In this document: one piece after another, positions 1 through 6,624 of the stretch | How the letters are laid out: each line of letters begins with the position of its first letter | Position numbering within the stretch: position 1 is the first letter of the stretch | Translations under genes and position numbers: made by a program | Notes under the pieces: model-generated | Seen by the model: the letters and a program-made list of their open reading frames with translations, nothing else | Told to the model about the DNA's origin: nothing | Databases searched by the model: none | Source of the DNA: Afipia sp. | Lineage (GTDB): Bacteria > Pseudomonadota > Alphaproteobacteria > Rhizobiales > Xanthobacteraceae | Assembly (NCBI GenBank): GCA_026400415.1 | Contig: JAPLPA010000066.1 | Location: forward strand, 1-8,382 | Length of the DNA: 8,382 bases | Direction: 5' to 3'

Positions 1-2
1 GA

Positions 3-551
3 ATATATGCGGCGGGCACATTCGGTTGGCAGACGCTGCAAATCGGAACGTTCGGAATTCTGCTGGCGTTTTCCGGCACCATCGGCGCATGGCTCGGAGG
101 CAAGCTCGACGACATGTTCGGGCCGAAGCGTGTGATTGCAGGCAGCATGTTCCTTCTGCTTGCGGCCATTGCGGCAATTCTGTCGATCGACAAGGATACG
201 CTTTTCTTCGTGATGAAAGTTGCGCCGCCGGTGCCGGGCGGCGGATTGTTCGCGGCCCCTGCCGAGAAGGCCTATCTGGCGCTGGGCTTCCTGATCGGAA
301 TGGCGGCCGGACCGTTGCAGGCGGCATCGCGCACGCTGCTCATTCGTCTCGCACCGAAGGATCGCATCACGCAATATTTTGGTCTGTTTGCGCTGTCGGG
401 AAAAGTCACGTCGTTTATGGCGCCGCTGGTCGTGAGCATCGTGACGGCGGTGACTGCCAGTCAGAAAGCGGGGATGGCGGCGCTGGTGGTGTTTTTCAGC
501 GCAGGACTGATCTTGTTGGCTCAGGTCAAAGATCCCTGGCGCAAGGCTTAA
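3..551 (+). CDS. UMF1/Atg22-like MFS transporter, C-terminal part (5' end outside window)
   Basis: This is the last 182 codons of an inner-membrane transporter; the frame is open from the left edge and stops with TAA at 549-551. The visible protein begins with a motif typical of the UMF1 (Atg22-like) branch of the major facilitator superfamily: YAAGTFGWQTLQIGTFGI, then a GTIGAWLGGKLDD loop followed by GPKRVI, the usual MFS-type cytoplasmic loop. At least four hydrophobic segments follow, with a polar loop rich in Pro and Gly (VAPPVPGGG), then AAGPLQAASRTLLIRLAP and FGLFALSGKVTSF, both characteristic of rhizobial members. Family members usually have about 12 membrane segments, so roughly the second half is present. 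The substrate is not known and cannot be read from the sequence. The gene converges on purH with only 13 bases between stops and no clear hairpin there. The family call is firm; any substrate would be a guess. Confidence 0.9.
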   Translation: MYAAGTFGWQTLQIGTFGILLAFSGTIGAWLGGKLDDMFGPKRVIAGSMFLLLAAIAAILSIDKDTLFFVMKVAPPVPGGGLFAAPAEKAYLALGFLIGMAAGPLQAASRTLLIRLAPKDRITQYFGLFALSGKVTSFMAPLVVSIVTAVTASQKAGMAALVVFFSAGLILLAQVKDPWRKA

Positions 552-564
552 AGTCTGAAAAGCC

Positions 565-2156
565 CTAGTGCCTAAAGTGCCGCGTGCCGGTGAAAACCAT
601 TGCGATGCCGTGGTCGTCGGCGGCTTTGATCACTTCATCGTCGCGCATCGAGCCGCCGGGTTGAATGACGGCTGTCGCTCCGGCTTCGATAGCAACGAGC
701 AATCCATCCGCGAAGGGAAAGAACGCTCGGACGCCACAACCGATCCCTTGGTCATCGGTGCGGCTAATTTCAATTCCTTTGCGGCGTCTTCGGCTTTCCG
801 TGCGGCGATGCGGGCAGAATCCACCCGGCTCATTTGTCCGGCGCCGATGCCGACAGTCGCGAGATCCTTCGCGTAAACAATGGTGTTGGATTTGACGTGC
901 TTGGCGACACGGAACGCGAATTTCAGATCGTGCATCTCGGCGTCTGTCGGCGCGCGTTTCGTCGCGACCTTCAGCGTCATGTCGTCCACAACCGCATTGT
1001 CCCGCGACTGAACGAGAAGTCCGCCTGCAACCGTCTTGGCGGTTAGTCCGACAGCGCGAGCATCCGGCAATCCGCCTGCCAGCAAGAGGCGCAAATTTTT
1101 ACGCTTCCCTATAATGGCGATGGCTTCGTCGGTTGCGTCGGGCGCGATGATGACCTCGGTGAAAATGCCCGCGACGGCATTCGCCGCATCCGCATCGAGA
1201 GTGCGGTTGAACGCAATGATGCCGCCGTAAGCTGACGTCGAATCGCACGCGAGCGCTTTTCGATAAGCGCTGGCAAGATCGCTGCCTTCCGCGACCCCGC
1301 AAGGATTGGCATGCTTGACGATCACACAGGCGGCGGTGCGCTTCGCGTCAAACTCGCCAATGCATTCATAGGCCGCATCGGTATCGTTGATGTTGTTGTA
1401 TGATAATTCCTTGCCTTGGAGTTGTCGGGCAGTCGCCACACCGGGGCGTTTCTCGGGCGTATTGTAGAATGCAGCATTCTGATGCGGATTTTCGCCGTAG
1501 CGCAAAGCTTGAATAAGCTTGCCGCCGACGGTGCGAAAATCCGGTGCGTCGATTTTCAGCCGGGCCGCAAACCAGTTTGAGATCGCGGCGTCATAGGCGG
1601 CAGTGCGCGCATAGGCTTTGGCGGCGAGGCGCTTCCGCAGCGTGAGTGTCGTCGCGCCATGATGGGCCGCGAGTTCGTCGAGCACCGCCTGATAGTCCGA
1701 CGGCTCCACCACGACTGCGACATCGTCATGATTTTTAGCAGCAGCGCGGATCATCGCAGGTCCGCCGATGTCGATATTCTCGATGCAGTCTTCCTCAGAA
1801 GCACCTTTATCGACCGTCGCCTCGAAAGGATAAAGATTGACCACCAGCAGATCGATGGCCGCGATGCCGTGATCCTTCATCGATTTCGCGTGATCGGCAT
1901 TGTCGCGAATTGCCAGCAATCCGCCATGTACATTCGGATGCAGCGTCTTGACGCGGCCATCCATCATTTCAGGAAATCCCGTTAGTTCCGAGACATCCAC
2001 CACCTTCAATCCGGCTGCCGCGATGGCTTTCGCGGTGCCACCGGTTGAGACGAGTGCGACGCCATGCCTTGCGAGTGCGCCAGCGAACTCGATCAGTCCG
2101 GCTTTGTCGGAAACAGAAAGCAATGCGCGCGTCACGCGGCGCGGATGGTCGGTCAT
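565..2156 (-). CDS. purH: Bifunctional AICAR transformylase / IMP cyclohydrolase (PurH), frameshifted near the 3' end
   Basis: PurH catalyses the last two steps of de novo IMP synthesis: formyl transfer from 10-formyl-THF to AICAR, then ring closure. The start is ATG at 2154-2156 with a GGGA Shine-Dalgarno-like run at 2165-2168. Residues 1-150 form the MGS-like IMP cyclohydrolase domain (LVSTGGTAKAI, GFPEMMDGRVKTLHP, NIDIGGPAMIRAAAKN). The transformylase domain follows, with RYGENPHQ at 219-226 and the catalytic VKHANPCG (Lys281-His282). The frame is normal through GSVVASE at about residue 477, then becomes unrelated sequence and stops at 630-632. One frame over, the expected tail resumes at once (AFFPFADGLLVAIEAG, then GGSMRDDEV, ending FTGTRHFRH) and stops with TAG at 565-567. 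Adding one base near 726 gives 530 residues, the usual family length. The read-as-is product has 508 residues, with about 31 aberrant at the end. It is probably the last gene of the rsmB - heparinase-like - purH unit. Confidence 0.95.
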
Positions 2157-2184
2157 ATCTTAAGTCCCAATTTCATGCGGTCGC

Positions 2185-2225
2185 GTAGCATGGTTTGAAG
2201 CCGGAAAAAACCGCTACTTCAAACC
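2185..2225 (-). promoter_or_regulatory. Inverted repeat in the leader between the heparinase-like gene and purH
   Basis: A perfect 9-base inverted repeat lies in the 74-base gap: GGTTTGAAG at 2192-2200 and CTTCAAACC at 2217-2225, with a 16-base loop. In the minus-strand RNA a hairpin could form 36 bases upstream of the purH start codon. The loop-proximal GTAGC (complement of 2213-2217) could also pair with GCTAC downstream (complement of 2185-2189), as an alternative fold or a small pseudoknot. No T-run follows the stem in the direction of transcription, so it does not look like an intrinsic terminator. Roles as an attenuator, processing site or protein-binding site are inference only, and the 4-5 base second pairing could be chance. 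Confidence 0.4.
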
Positions 2226-2230
2226 TCATC

Positions 2231-4045
2231 TTAAAGCGGCAATTCCGGCTCGCGTCGGGCATCGCGCCGCGCGTTGGTAACGGCGGCAGAAGCCGAAGAT
2301 CGCACGAAGCTCCAGCGAATACTTTGCGCAGTTTTAAGATGCTGGCGTATGACGAGCTGCGATGTGCGGCGCGGCCCGTCAGTGCCAGCAAGAAATACGC
2401 TGTCTTCAAGCTCGACCTTGTCGTCGAGTGCTTCGAATGTCCATACGTCGCGGTTAGGCAGCACCAGCATCGCGCCGCGTCCGTCCCTGAGACGGCTTGC
2501 CTTGACCGACGGGTGAAGATGAAATCGCAAAACATAATCGTCGTCACGGCCGCGGGGCGACGACCCCGGCGCGTTGATTAGTTCGTCTTCGCCATCGAGT
2601 CGGCTGCCATCGTTCGAGAGCATCAGCACGCGTTGGTGCACGACGCCGAACGGGCGTGCATAACCGTCATGCGTTGCCGTCAGAAGAACGCCGCGGCTGG
2701 TCGCTTCGCGGAATGCGCCCACTTTTGAGGGGCCGCTGACGATCGGCGCGCCTTGCAACATCCGCTTCACAGCCGTCAACTCAACGAACTGGCACGATGA
2801 CGCCTCATGGTAGGTGAGCGCCGAATGCGCAGGCGTGCTGCGTGCGAAGGTGCGCCAGTTGTCGCGACCGGTGGCGGGAATGCCGCAATTAAGAACGATC
2901 CGGCATGGCCCAGACGAGAGTTCAAACGACAGACAACCCGCATGGGCATCACGGCTAACGCCGGACGGCGGCGGCGCGCCGCTGTCCATGATGACTGCCG
3001 TCGCGCCTGCATCCAGGCGTTGGAAGCCGCTGTGCGGCATGCTCGCCATCGGAATTCCATGCGTATCGTCATAGGCAAGCAATGTCGCCAACAGTCCGGA
3101 CGGTGCGCTGCTCATTCCGTTGAACAACGCGAAGCTGCCATCGCCGTGACGGAAAAAACGCAGCATTGGCATCATGCGGTCGATTGCGTTCAAGAGAGCA
3201 GGAGGCGGTGCGATATTTCTTGCGGCGAATGTCTGCCGCAGCGGCAGCAGATCCGGTAGCAGCTCGATCAGTGCTCCGGGGTTGCGCGAGATGTGGCCGC
3301 CGTCCGGGAGGATCTGACGCTGCAACTCCTCAGACAATTTGCGTGTCGCGTTGCGGATATGTTTGGCTTGATTGGCAAGACACAGCGACGCGTAACACAA
3401 TGCGATCGAGACCTGCAGCCGCGGTACGCCATCGGCGATGTCGACGATCGTGTAACGCAGATAGCGAATCTCACGGGTCAGGACCCGGAGAAAGCGGCGG
3501 TAGAATTTTCCGTCGGCGTCGTTCAACACCAACGGTGCCTGTGACAGCAGCGAGATCACGCGGCGCGCCAACACATCGGCGCGCCAGCCGTTACTGCGCT
3601 TCCGCACGGGTTTCGACATCCATTCATCGATGAGCGAGCGTGCATTGGCGCGTGTAATCGCCGAATCAGCCGCACGCAGATGGCGTAGCCAGCCGAATCC
3701 GAGCAGTGCGGATTCCCAATCATCCGACGGGGGATCGAAATCAAAAATTGATCGCCCATGCGAGGTGACGATCTTGCCCGCGAATACGAAACGTCCGGCG
3801 TATAGTTCAGTCGCGCGGGTCGCATCGAGCGTGCGCAAGTCGTTCGGCGCGATCAGCAGGCGGTCGGTGCGGCCGGGCCAGAAGCGCGACAGCGCAACCG
3901 TCTGACCACTCGCGCGCGCAAGCACGTTCCGCGCGGCGCGGCCGAGCAGCAGAGACGAGATGCGTGTTCGATGAGCGATTGCCAATTCGCCTTTGCCCCG
4001 AGAAGAATTCTCATCTTCATTGTAATCTGGAAACGCCGATAACAC
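2231..4045 (-). CDS. Heparinase II/III family protein (polysaccharide lyase-like), function unknown
   Basis: The protein is about 584-604 residues and resembles the heparinase II/III-like family often found beside rsmB and purH in rhizobia. The N-terminal half is mostly alpha-helical in character (YAGRFVFAGKIV at about 83-93, DDWESALLGFGWLRHLRAAD at 108-127, ILPDGGHISRNPGALIEL at 245-262), as in the alpha/alpha toroid of alginate/heparin lyases. The C-terminal half, from about 340, looks like the beta-sandwich heparinase II/III domain (RLDAGATAVIMDSG, STPAHSALTYH around 403-413, YVLRFHLHP at 504-512). His residues at 251 and 407 are candidate catalytic positions by analogy. There is no signal peptide or membrane segment, so it should be cytoplasmic, unusual for a glycan lyase. 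The first possible start is GTG at 4043-4045, but it lacks a well-spaced ribosome site; TTG at 3983-3985 may be the true start. The substrate cannot be inferred. Confidence 0.9.
   Translation of the reverse strand: MLSAFPDYNEDENSSRGKGELAIAHRTRISSLLLGRAARNVLARASGQTVALSRFWPGRTDRLLIAPNDLRTLDATRATELYAGRFVFAGKIVTSHGRSIFDFDPPSDDWESALLGFGWLRHLRAADSAITRANARSLIDEWMSKPVRKRSNGWRADVLARRVISLLSQAPLVLNDADGKFYRRFLRVLTREIRYLRYTIVDIADGVPRLQVSIALCYASLCLANQAKHIRNATRKLSEELQRQILPDGGHISRNPGALIELLPDLLPLRQTFAARNIAPPPALLNAIDRMMPMLRFFRHGDGSFALFNGMSSAPSGLLATLLAYDDTHGIPMASMPHSGFQRLDAGATAVIMDSGAPPPSGVSRDAHAGCLSFELSSGPCRIVLNCGIPATGRDNWRTFARSTPAHSALTYHEASSCQFVELTAVKRMLQGAPIVSGPSKVGAFREATSRGVLLTATHDGYARPFGVVHQRVLMLSNDGSRLDGEDELINAPGSSPRGRDDDYVLRFHLHPSVKASRLRDGRGAMLVLPNRDVWTFEALDDKVELEDSVFLAGTDGPRRTSQLVIRQHLKTAQSIRWSFVRSSASAAVTNARRDARREPELPL
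3983..3994 (-). promoter_or_regulatory. Alternative TTG start with ribosome-binding site for the heparinase-like gene
   Basis: On the minus strand AAAGG (complement of 3990-3994) precedes an in-frame TTG (complement of 3983-3985) by four bases. Recognisable family sequence (RTRISSLLLGRAARN) begins only a few codons later. The 20 codons between the GTG at 4045 and this TTG encode an acidic, low-conservation-looking stretch, and the GTG has only a GGGG one base upstream. This favours TTG and a 584-residue product, but there is no in-frame ATG nearby to settle it. Confidence 0.4.
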
Positions 4046-4124
4046 ACCCCATTGACGGTTTTGCCCGGGGCTGCCACCAGCGCGACGTGCCGCGAATCGG
4101 CTTCAAAACCAAGGATTTGCGGGA

Positions 4125-5468
4125 TCAGGTTTTCACAAGCCGTGCGGCATAGAAGCCATCGAGGCCACCCAGGCGCGGGTCGTCATGGGCCATATGCGAG
4201 GGGAGTGTGCGGATATCGCCATTCGGCGTGATGATTTCGCTCAAGCCCGCAACTTCATCGGCGTGAACAGGCACGCGCCGCATGCTCGGCTCGCCGGACA
4301 GAAGCCCCGCAATTGCCTGCTCGCCTTCTTCGGATTCGAGCGAGCAGGTGCAGTAGACCAAAGTGCCCCCCGGCTTCAGAAGCGTGACGGCTTTTTGCAG
4401 CAATCGCTTTTGCAGTGCGGCTAGCGCGCCGATGTCGGATTCCTGTTTGAGCCAAGCAACGTCGGGATGACGGCGAATCGTGCCGGTTGCCGCGCACGGC
4501 GCGTCGATCAGAATACCGTCGAACAGTTCATCGGTTTCCCACTCGGTTGCGTCGGCGACAATGGTTTTGGCCTCGAGTGAGAGCCGCGCGAGATTTTCTT
4601 TCAACCGCTTGACGCGGTTCGGCGAGCGGTCGAGCGCTGTGACATTTGCACCGGCTTGCACGAGTTGTGCGGTCTTGCCGCCAGGCGCGGCGCAAAGATC
4701 GGCAATGGATTTGCCTTTTAGGTCGCCGAACAACCGCGCAGGAATTGCAGCAGCGGCGTCCTGCACCCACCACTGTCCCTCGTCGAATCCGGGCAGCATC
4801 GTCACTGGCCCGTGAATCGACGTGCGGACCGAACCGGTTGGTAGAACTTCACCGTGCAATCGCGTTGCCCAGCCTTCCGCATCGGATTTCACCGTGACAT
4901 CGAGCGCGGGCTCGAAACTCAACGCTGTTGCCATCGCTTGCGTTCGCTCTTCTCCATATGCGGCGATCCAGCGCTGCAGCAGCCAAGGTGGCAGATCGAG
5001 CATCTGCGATTTGACCTCGTCGATCAGCGGTTGGCCTTCACGTGCGCAACGGCGCAGCACGGCGTTGACAAGTCCCGCATACTTTGCGGCGCGGCGATCC
5101 GCCTGCACCAGCCGCACCGAAAGATCGACGGCGGCGTGGTCGGGAACATCCATCATGAGAATCTGTGCCGCGCCGATCAGGAGGGCGCTTTGCGCGCGGG
5201 GCGCATCGGTCGGCACGCCGCGATCCATCAGGCGCGACAGCACATGGCCGAGCGTGCCGAGCCGCCGCAGGATTGTCGCCACCAGCCGGCGCATCAAGGC
5301 GCGGTCGCGGTCCGAAAGCGTTTTCAATCCGGGATGAGCGGCCGCACCGTCGAGTTGCTCGTCGAGCATGCGGTGCTTGTGCAGAACACCGTCCAGAATA
5401 TCGGCCGCAATCCGGCGCGCTGCGAGGCCAGCGACCTCGGTGGGCGGAACGAAACGCGAAGGCTTCAT
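4125..5468 (-). CDS. rsmB: 16S rRNA (cytosine-967-C5)-methyltransferase RsmB family
   Basis: RsmB transfers a methyl group from S-adenosylmethionine to C967 of 16S rRNA in the cytoplasm during 30S assembly. Numbering here starts two codons upstream at TTG 5474. Residues 10-140 form the NusB-like RNA-binding domain (LAARRIAADILDGVL, DRALMRRLVATILRR, KYAGLVNAVLRR). The catalytic Rossmann domain follows: SAM-binding motif I DLCAAPGGKTAQL at 259-271, LDRSPNRVKRLKEN after the next strand, motif IV IDAPCAATGTIRRHPD with Cys327, and motif VI VYCTCSLESEEGE with the presumed nucleophile Cys377. Both cysteines of the RsmB/Nop2 mechanism are present and the frame is intact. I choose ATG at 5466-5468 (447 residues). 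It lacks a clear Shine-Dalgarno site, having a T-rich stretch just upstream. It heads the probable rsmB - heparinase-like - purH transcription unit and diverges from the SDHAF4 gene. RsmF or another Nop2 member is less likely because of the NusB-like domain. Confidence 0.96.
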   Translation of the reverse strand: MKPSRFVPPTEVAGLAARRIAADILDGVLHKHRMLDEQLDGAAAHPGLKTLSDRDRALMRRLVATILRRLGTLGHVLSRLMDRGVPTDAPRAQSALLIGAAQILMMDVPDHAAVDLSVRLVQADRRAAKYAGLVNAVLRRCAREGQPLIDEVKSQMLDLPPWLLQRWIAAYGEERTQAMATALSFEPALDVTVKSDAEGWATRLHGEVLPTGSVRTSIHGPVTMLPGFDEGQWWVQDAAAAIPARLFGDLKGKSIADLCAAPGGKTAQLVQAGANVTALDRSPNRVKRLKENLARLSLEAKTIVADATEWETDELFDGILIDAPCAATGTIRRHPDVAWLKQESDIGALAALQKRLLQKAVTLLKPGGTLVYCTCSLESEEGEQAIAGLLSGEPSMRRVPVHADEVAGLSEIITPNGDIRTLPSHMAHDDPRLGGLDGFYAARLVKT

Positions 5469-5650
5469 GAGCAAAAAATTTCGGCTGGCAGGATCACGAG
5501 AAAAACGGCGGACGGCACTTCAGTGGCACGGGAATATGCCAAATGTAAGAATCGTTTTCGCCAAGTCCCAGATCAAGTCCTTGAATACGGACTATTTCGC
5601 CCGATCCGTTGCTGATAGTTTTATTGTAAGTTTTGCCAGCGAGCGTTGCA
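5469..5650. promoter_or_regulatory. Divergent intergenic region between rsmB and the SDHAF4-family gene
   Basis: This 182-base stretch is more A+T-rich than its neighbours and must carry the promoters of both divergent genes. I see no convincing -35/-10 pair for either. The best minus-strand candidate is TTGATC followed after 17 bases by GATTCT, a weak match. Two small inverted repeats are present: AGTCC at 5576-5580 with GGACT at 5589-5593, and a short CACT/AGTG element near 5518-5527. Either could be an operator or chance. No small ORF or RNA gene is evident. Confidence 0.45.
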
Positions 5651-5881
5651 ATGAACGACGAGACCAGCCGCAAGGCGCAAACTCCGAACTTGGCAGATGC
5701 GACCGCCAGGAAACCGCTGTCGCCGCAGGCTCAGCGCGCACTCGCGGAAGCCGAAGAACGCCGCGCACACGCAGCCAAACACGAAGCGACACAAGGTCCG
5801 AAAGAATTGCAGGGACCGAAGGGGCCGGAACCGACGCGCTTCGGCGATTGGGAGCGCAAGGGGATAGCGTCGGATTTCTAG
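5651..5881 (+). CDS. SDHAF4-family protein (former DUF1674), putative succinate dehydrogenase assembly factor
   Basis: This small 76-residue protein starts at ATG 5651, with a weak GAGCG purine stretch upstream; a TTG six codons earlier is less likely. The N-terminal half is low-complexity, charged and Ala-rich (KPLSPQAQRALAEAEERRA at about residues 23-41) and probably disordered or helical. The conserved signature is at the very C-terminus: GPEPTRFGDWERKGIASDF, matching the SDHAF4/DUF1674 pattern (PEPTRYGDWE.KGR..DF). In mitochondria SDHAF4 binds the flavinylated SdhA subunit and helps its assembly with SdhB; a similar bacterial role is inferred from homology. The usual Arg after KG is replaced here by Ile-Ala, a mild deviation. 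It has no signal peptide and is likely cytoplasmic. It is divergent from rsmB and followed by a strong hairpin terminator. The sdh genes are not in this window. Confidence 0.88.
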   Translation: MNDETSRKAQTPNLADATARKPLSPQAQRALAEAEERRAHAAKHEATQGPKELQGPKGPEPTRFGDWERKGIASDF

Positions 5882-5899
5882 GCTAGTATCGACGCGTAA

Positions 5900-5923
5900 A
5901 AAGCCGCGCTTCCGCGCGGCTTT
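5900..5923. terminator. Intrinsic terminator shared by two convergent genes
   Basis: A perfect 10-base stem, AAAGCCGCGC at 5900-5909 and GCGCGGCTTT at 5914-5923, encloses a TTCC loop. On the plus strand it lies 19 bases after the SDHAF4 stop and ends in three Ts. On the minus strand, 22 bases past the L,D-transpeptidase stop, it is followed by a TTTTT run, so it should work better for that transcript. It probably serves both genes. Confidence 0.85.
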
Positions 5924-5945
5924 CGATGTCAGATAAAGAACAGGC

Positions 5946-6424
5946 TCAGCGCGAAGTCACAAAGACCGGCGTGCCGACAGAAACGCGTTCGTATAGGTCG
6001 CTGATGTCTTGATTGTACATCCGAATGCAGCCGTAAGACACATAACCCCCGATGGAGTTTGGCACGTTAGTTCCGTGAATGGCGTATTCGCCGCCGGATA
6101 ACGTCATTGCCGCAACGCCCATCGGATTATGAGGAGACCCGCCTTCGATCACGTTCGGAATGTTCGGCTTGTCGCGTTTGACTTCTGCAGGCGGCGACCA
6201 GGCGGGGTTGCGATACTTGCCGTCGATGCGAGTCGAACCGGCCCATTGCTTGCCGGGTTTTCCGACGCCGACCGGGTAGCGAACTGCGTATTGGTGTTGA
6301 CGACAATGGAACCGGCTGAATAACCGCGCGGAGAGTAGACAAGATCGGGCCGGGCCAGTGCAGCCGTCGTAAATATCGACCCGATCGCCAAAACAGCTAC
6401 CGCAACAGAAAACTTACGCAACAT
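5946..6424 (-). pseudogene. L,D-transpeptidase (YkuD family), frame disrupted after the signal peptide region
   Basis: L,D-transpeptidases form 3-3 cross-links in peptidoglycan or attach proteins to it in the periplasm. Translation would start at ATG 6422-6424, preceded by a good GGAG at 6431-6434. Residues 1-24 form a clear Sec signal peptide (MLRKFSVAVAVLAIGSIFTT, likely cut after AALA). Mature sequence DLVYSPRGYSAGSIVVNTNTQ runs to about residue 47 and then leaves the family. In another frame the YkuD domain resumes from about 6281: VRYPVGVGKPGKQWAGSTR, NPAWSPPAEVKRD, EYAIHGTN with His at 6075-6077, and SYGCIRM with the catalytic Cys at 6027-6029, ending VSVGTPVFVTSR. The join needs a gain of one base modulo three. 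From memory, relatives carry about ten more residues here, including an R.LY.V strand. A loss of roughly 31 bases is therefore more likely than one base. As it stands, the product would lack the catalytic domain. Confidence 0.85.
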
Positions 6425-6434
6425 TACGCTCTCC
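6422..6434 (-). promoter_or_regulatory. Ribosome-binding site and start of the L,D-transpeptidase gene
   Basis: On the minus strand GGAG (complement of 6431-6434) lies seven bases before ATG (complement of 6422-6424). This is the best Shine-Dalgarno site in the window. It fixes the start at the head of the signal peptide and shows that the 5' end of this broken gene is well kept. Confidence 0.75.
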
Positions 6435-6624
6435 AGACACGCTAACTTTAAACATATCGACTTCGTTAACCACCATTGTGCCGCACAGGCTTCAACAGCG
6501 GGTTTCCGCGCGGTTATTCAAAGAAAATCCCGCAAACAAAGTAAATGACTTGGAAACAACACACGCCGCCAAAACGAATTCCGGCGGCGTGGAATGCTGA
6601 CAATGCCGTGAAGACGCAAGAAAC
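6425..6624. other. 200-base spacer between acs and the L,D-transpeptidase gene
   Basis: Apart from the acs terminator candidate (6562-6591) and the L,D-transpeptidase ribosome site, this stretch should hold the promoter for the L,D-transpeptidase. I could not pick a convincing promoter. The portion around 6437-6470 is A+T-rich and could hold a -10 element. No ORF with recognisable sequence and no RNA gene is visible. Confidence 0.4.
6562..6591 (-). terminator. Putative terminator of acs
   Basis: CACGCCGCC at 6562-6570 pairs perfectly with GGCGGCGTG at 6583-6591 across a 12-base loop, starting 33 bases beyond the acs stop codon. The stem is G+C-rich. The sequence after it on the minus strand (TGTTGTTTCC) is only moderately T-rich, so termination efficiency is uncertain, but the position fits. 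Confidence 0.6.

Noticed and set aside
26..568. Alternative 180-codon plus-strand frame overlapping the transporter gene
   Set aside because: Its translation is Arg/Gly/His-rich with no family resemblance, while the frame from base 3 gives a clear membrane transporter.
720..735. Programmed ribosomal frameshift in purH
   Set aside because: There is no slippery heptamer or downstream structure that stands out, and PurH is not known to need frameshifting. A simple missing base explains it.
2192..2225. Intrinsic terminator between the heparinase-like gene and purH
   Set aside because: No T-run follows the stem on the minus strand and the stem is not G+C-rich.
2157..2230. ZTP (pfl) riboswitch upstream of purH
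   Set aside because: The 74-base leader is short and I find none of the conserved pfl core sequences. Only a simple inverted repeat is present.
4854..5615. Long plus-strand open frame (253 codons) opposite rsmB
   Set aside because: It is antisense to a well-conserved gene, has no recognisable protein motif and reflects G+C-rich codon use. The same applies to other long opposite-strand frames, for example 2807-3259 and 3166-3633.
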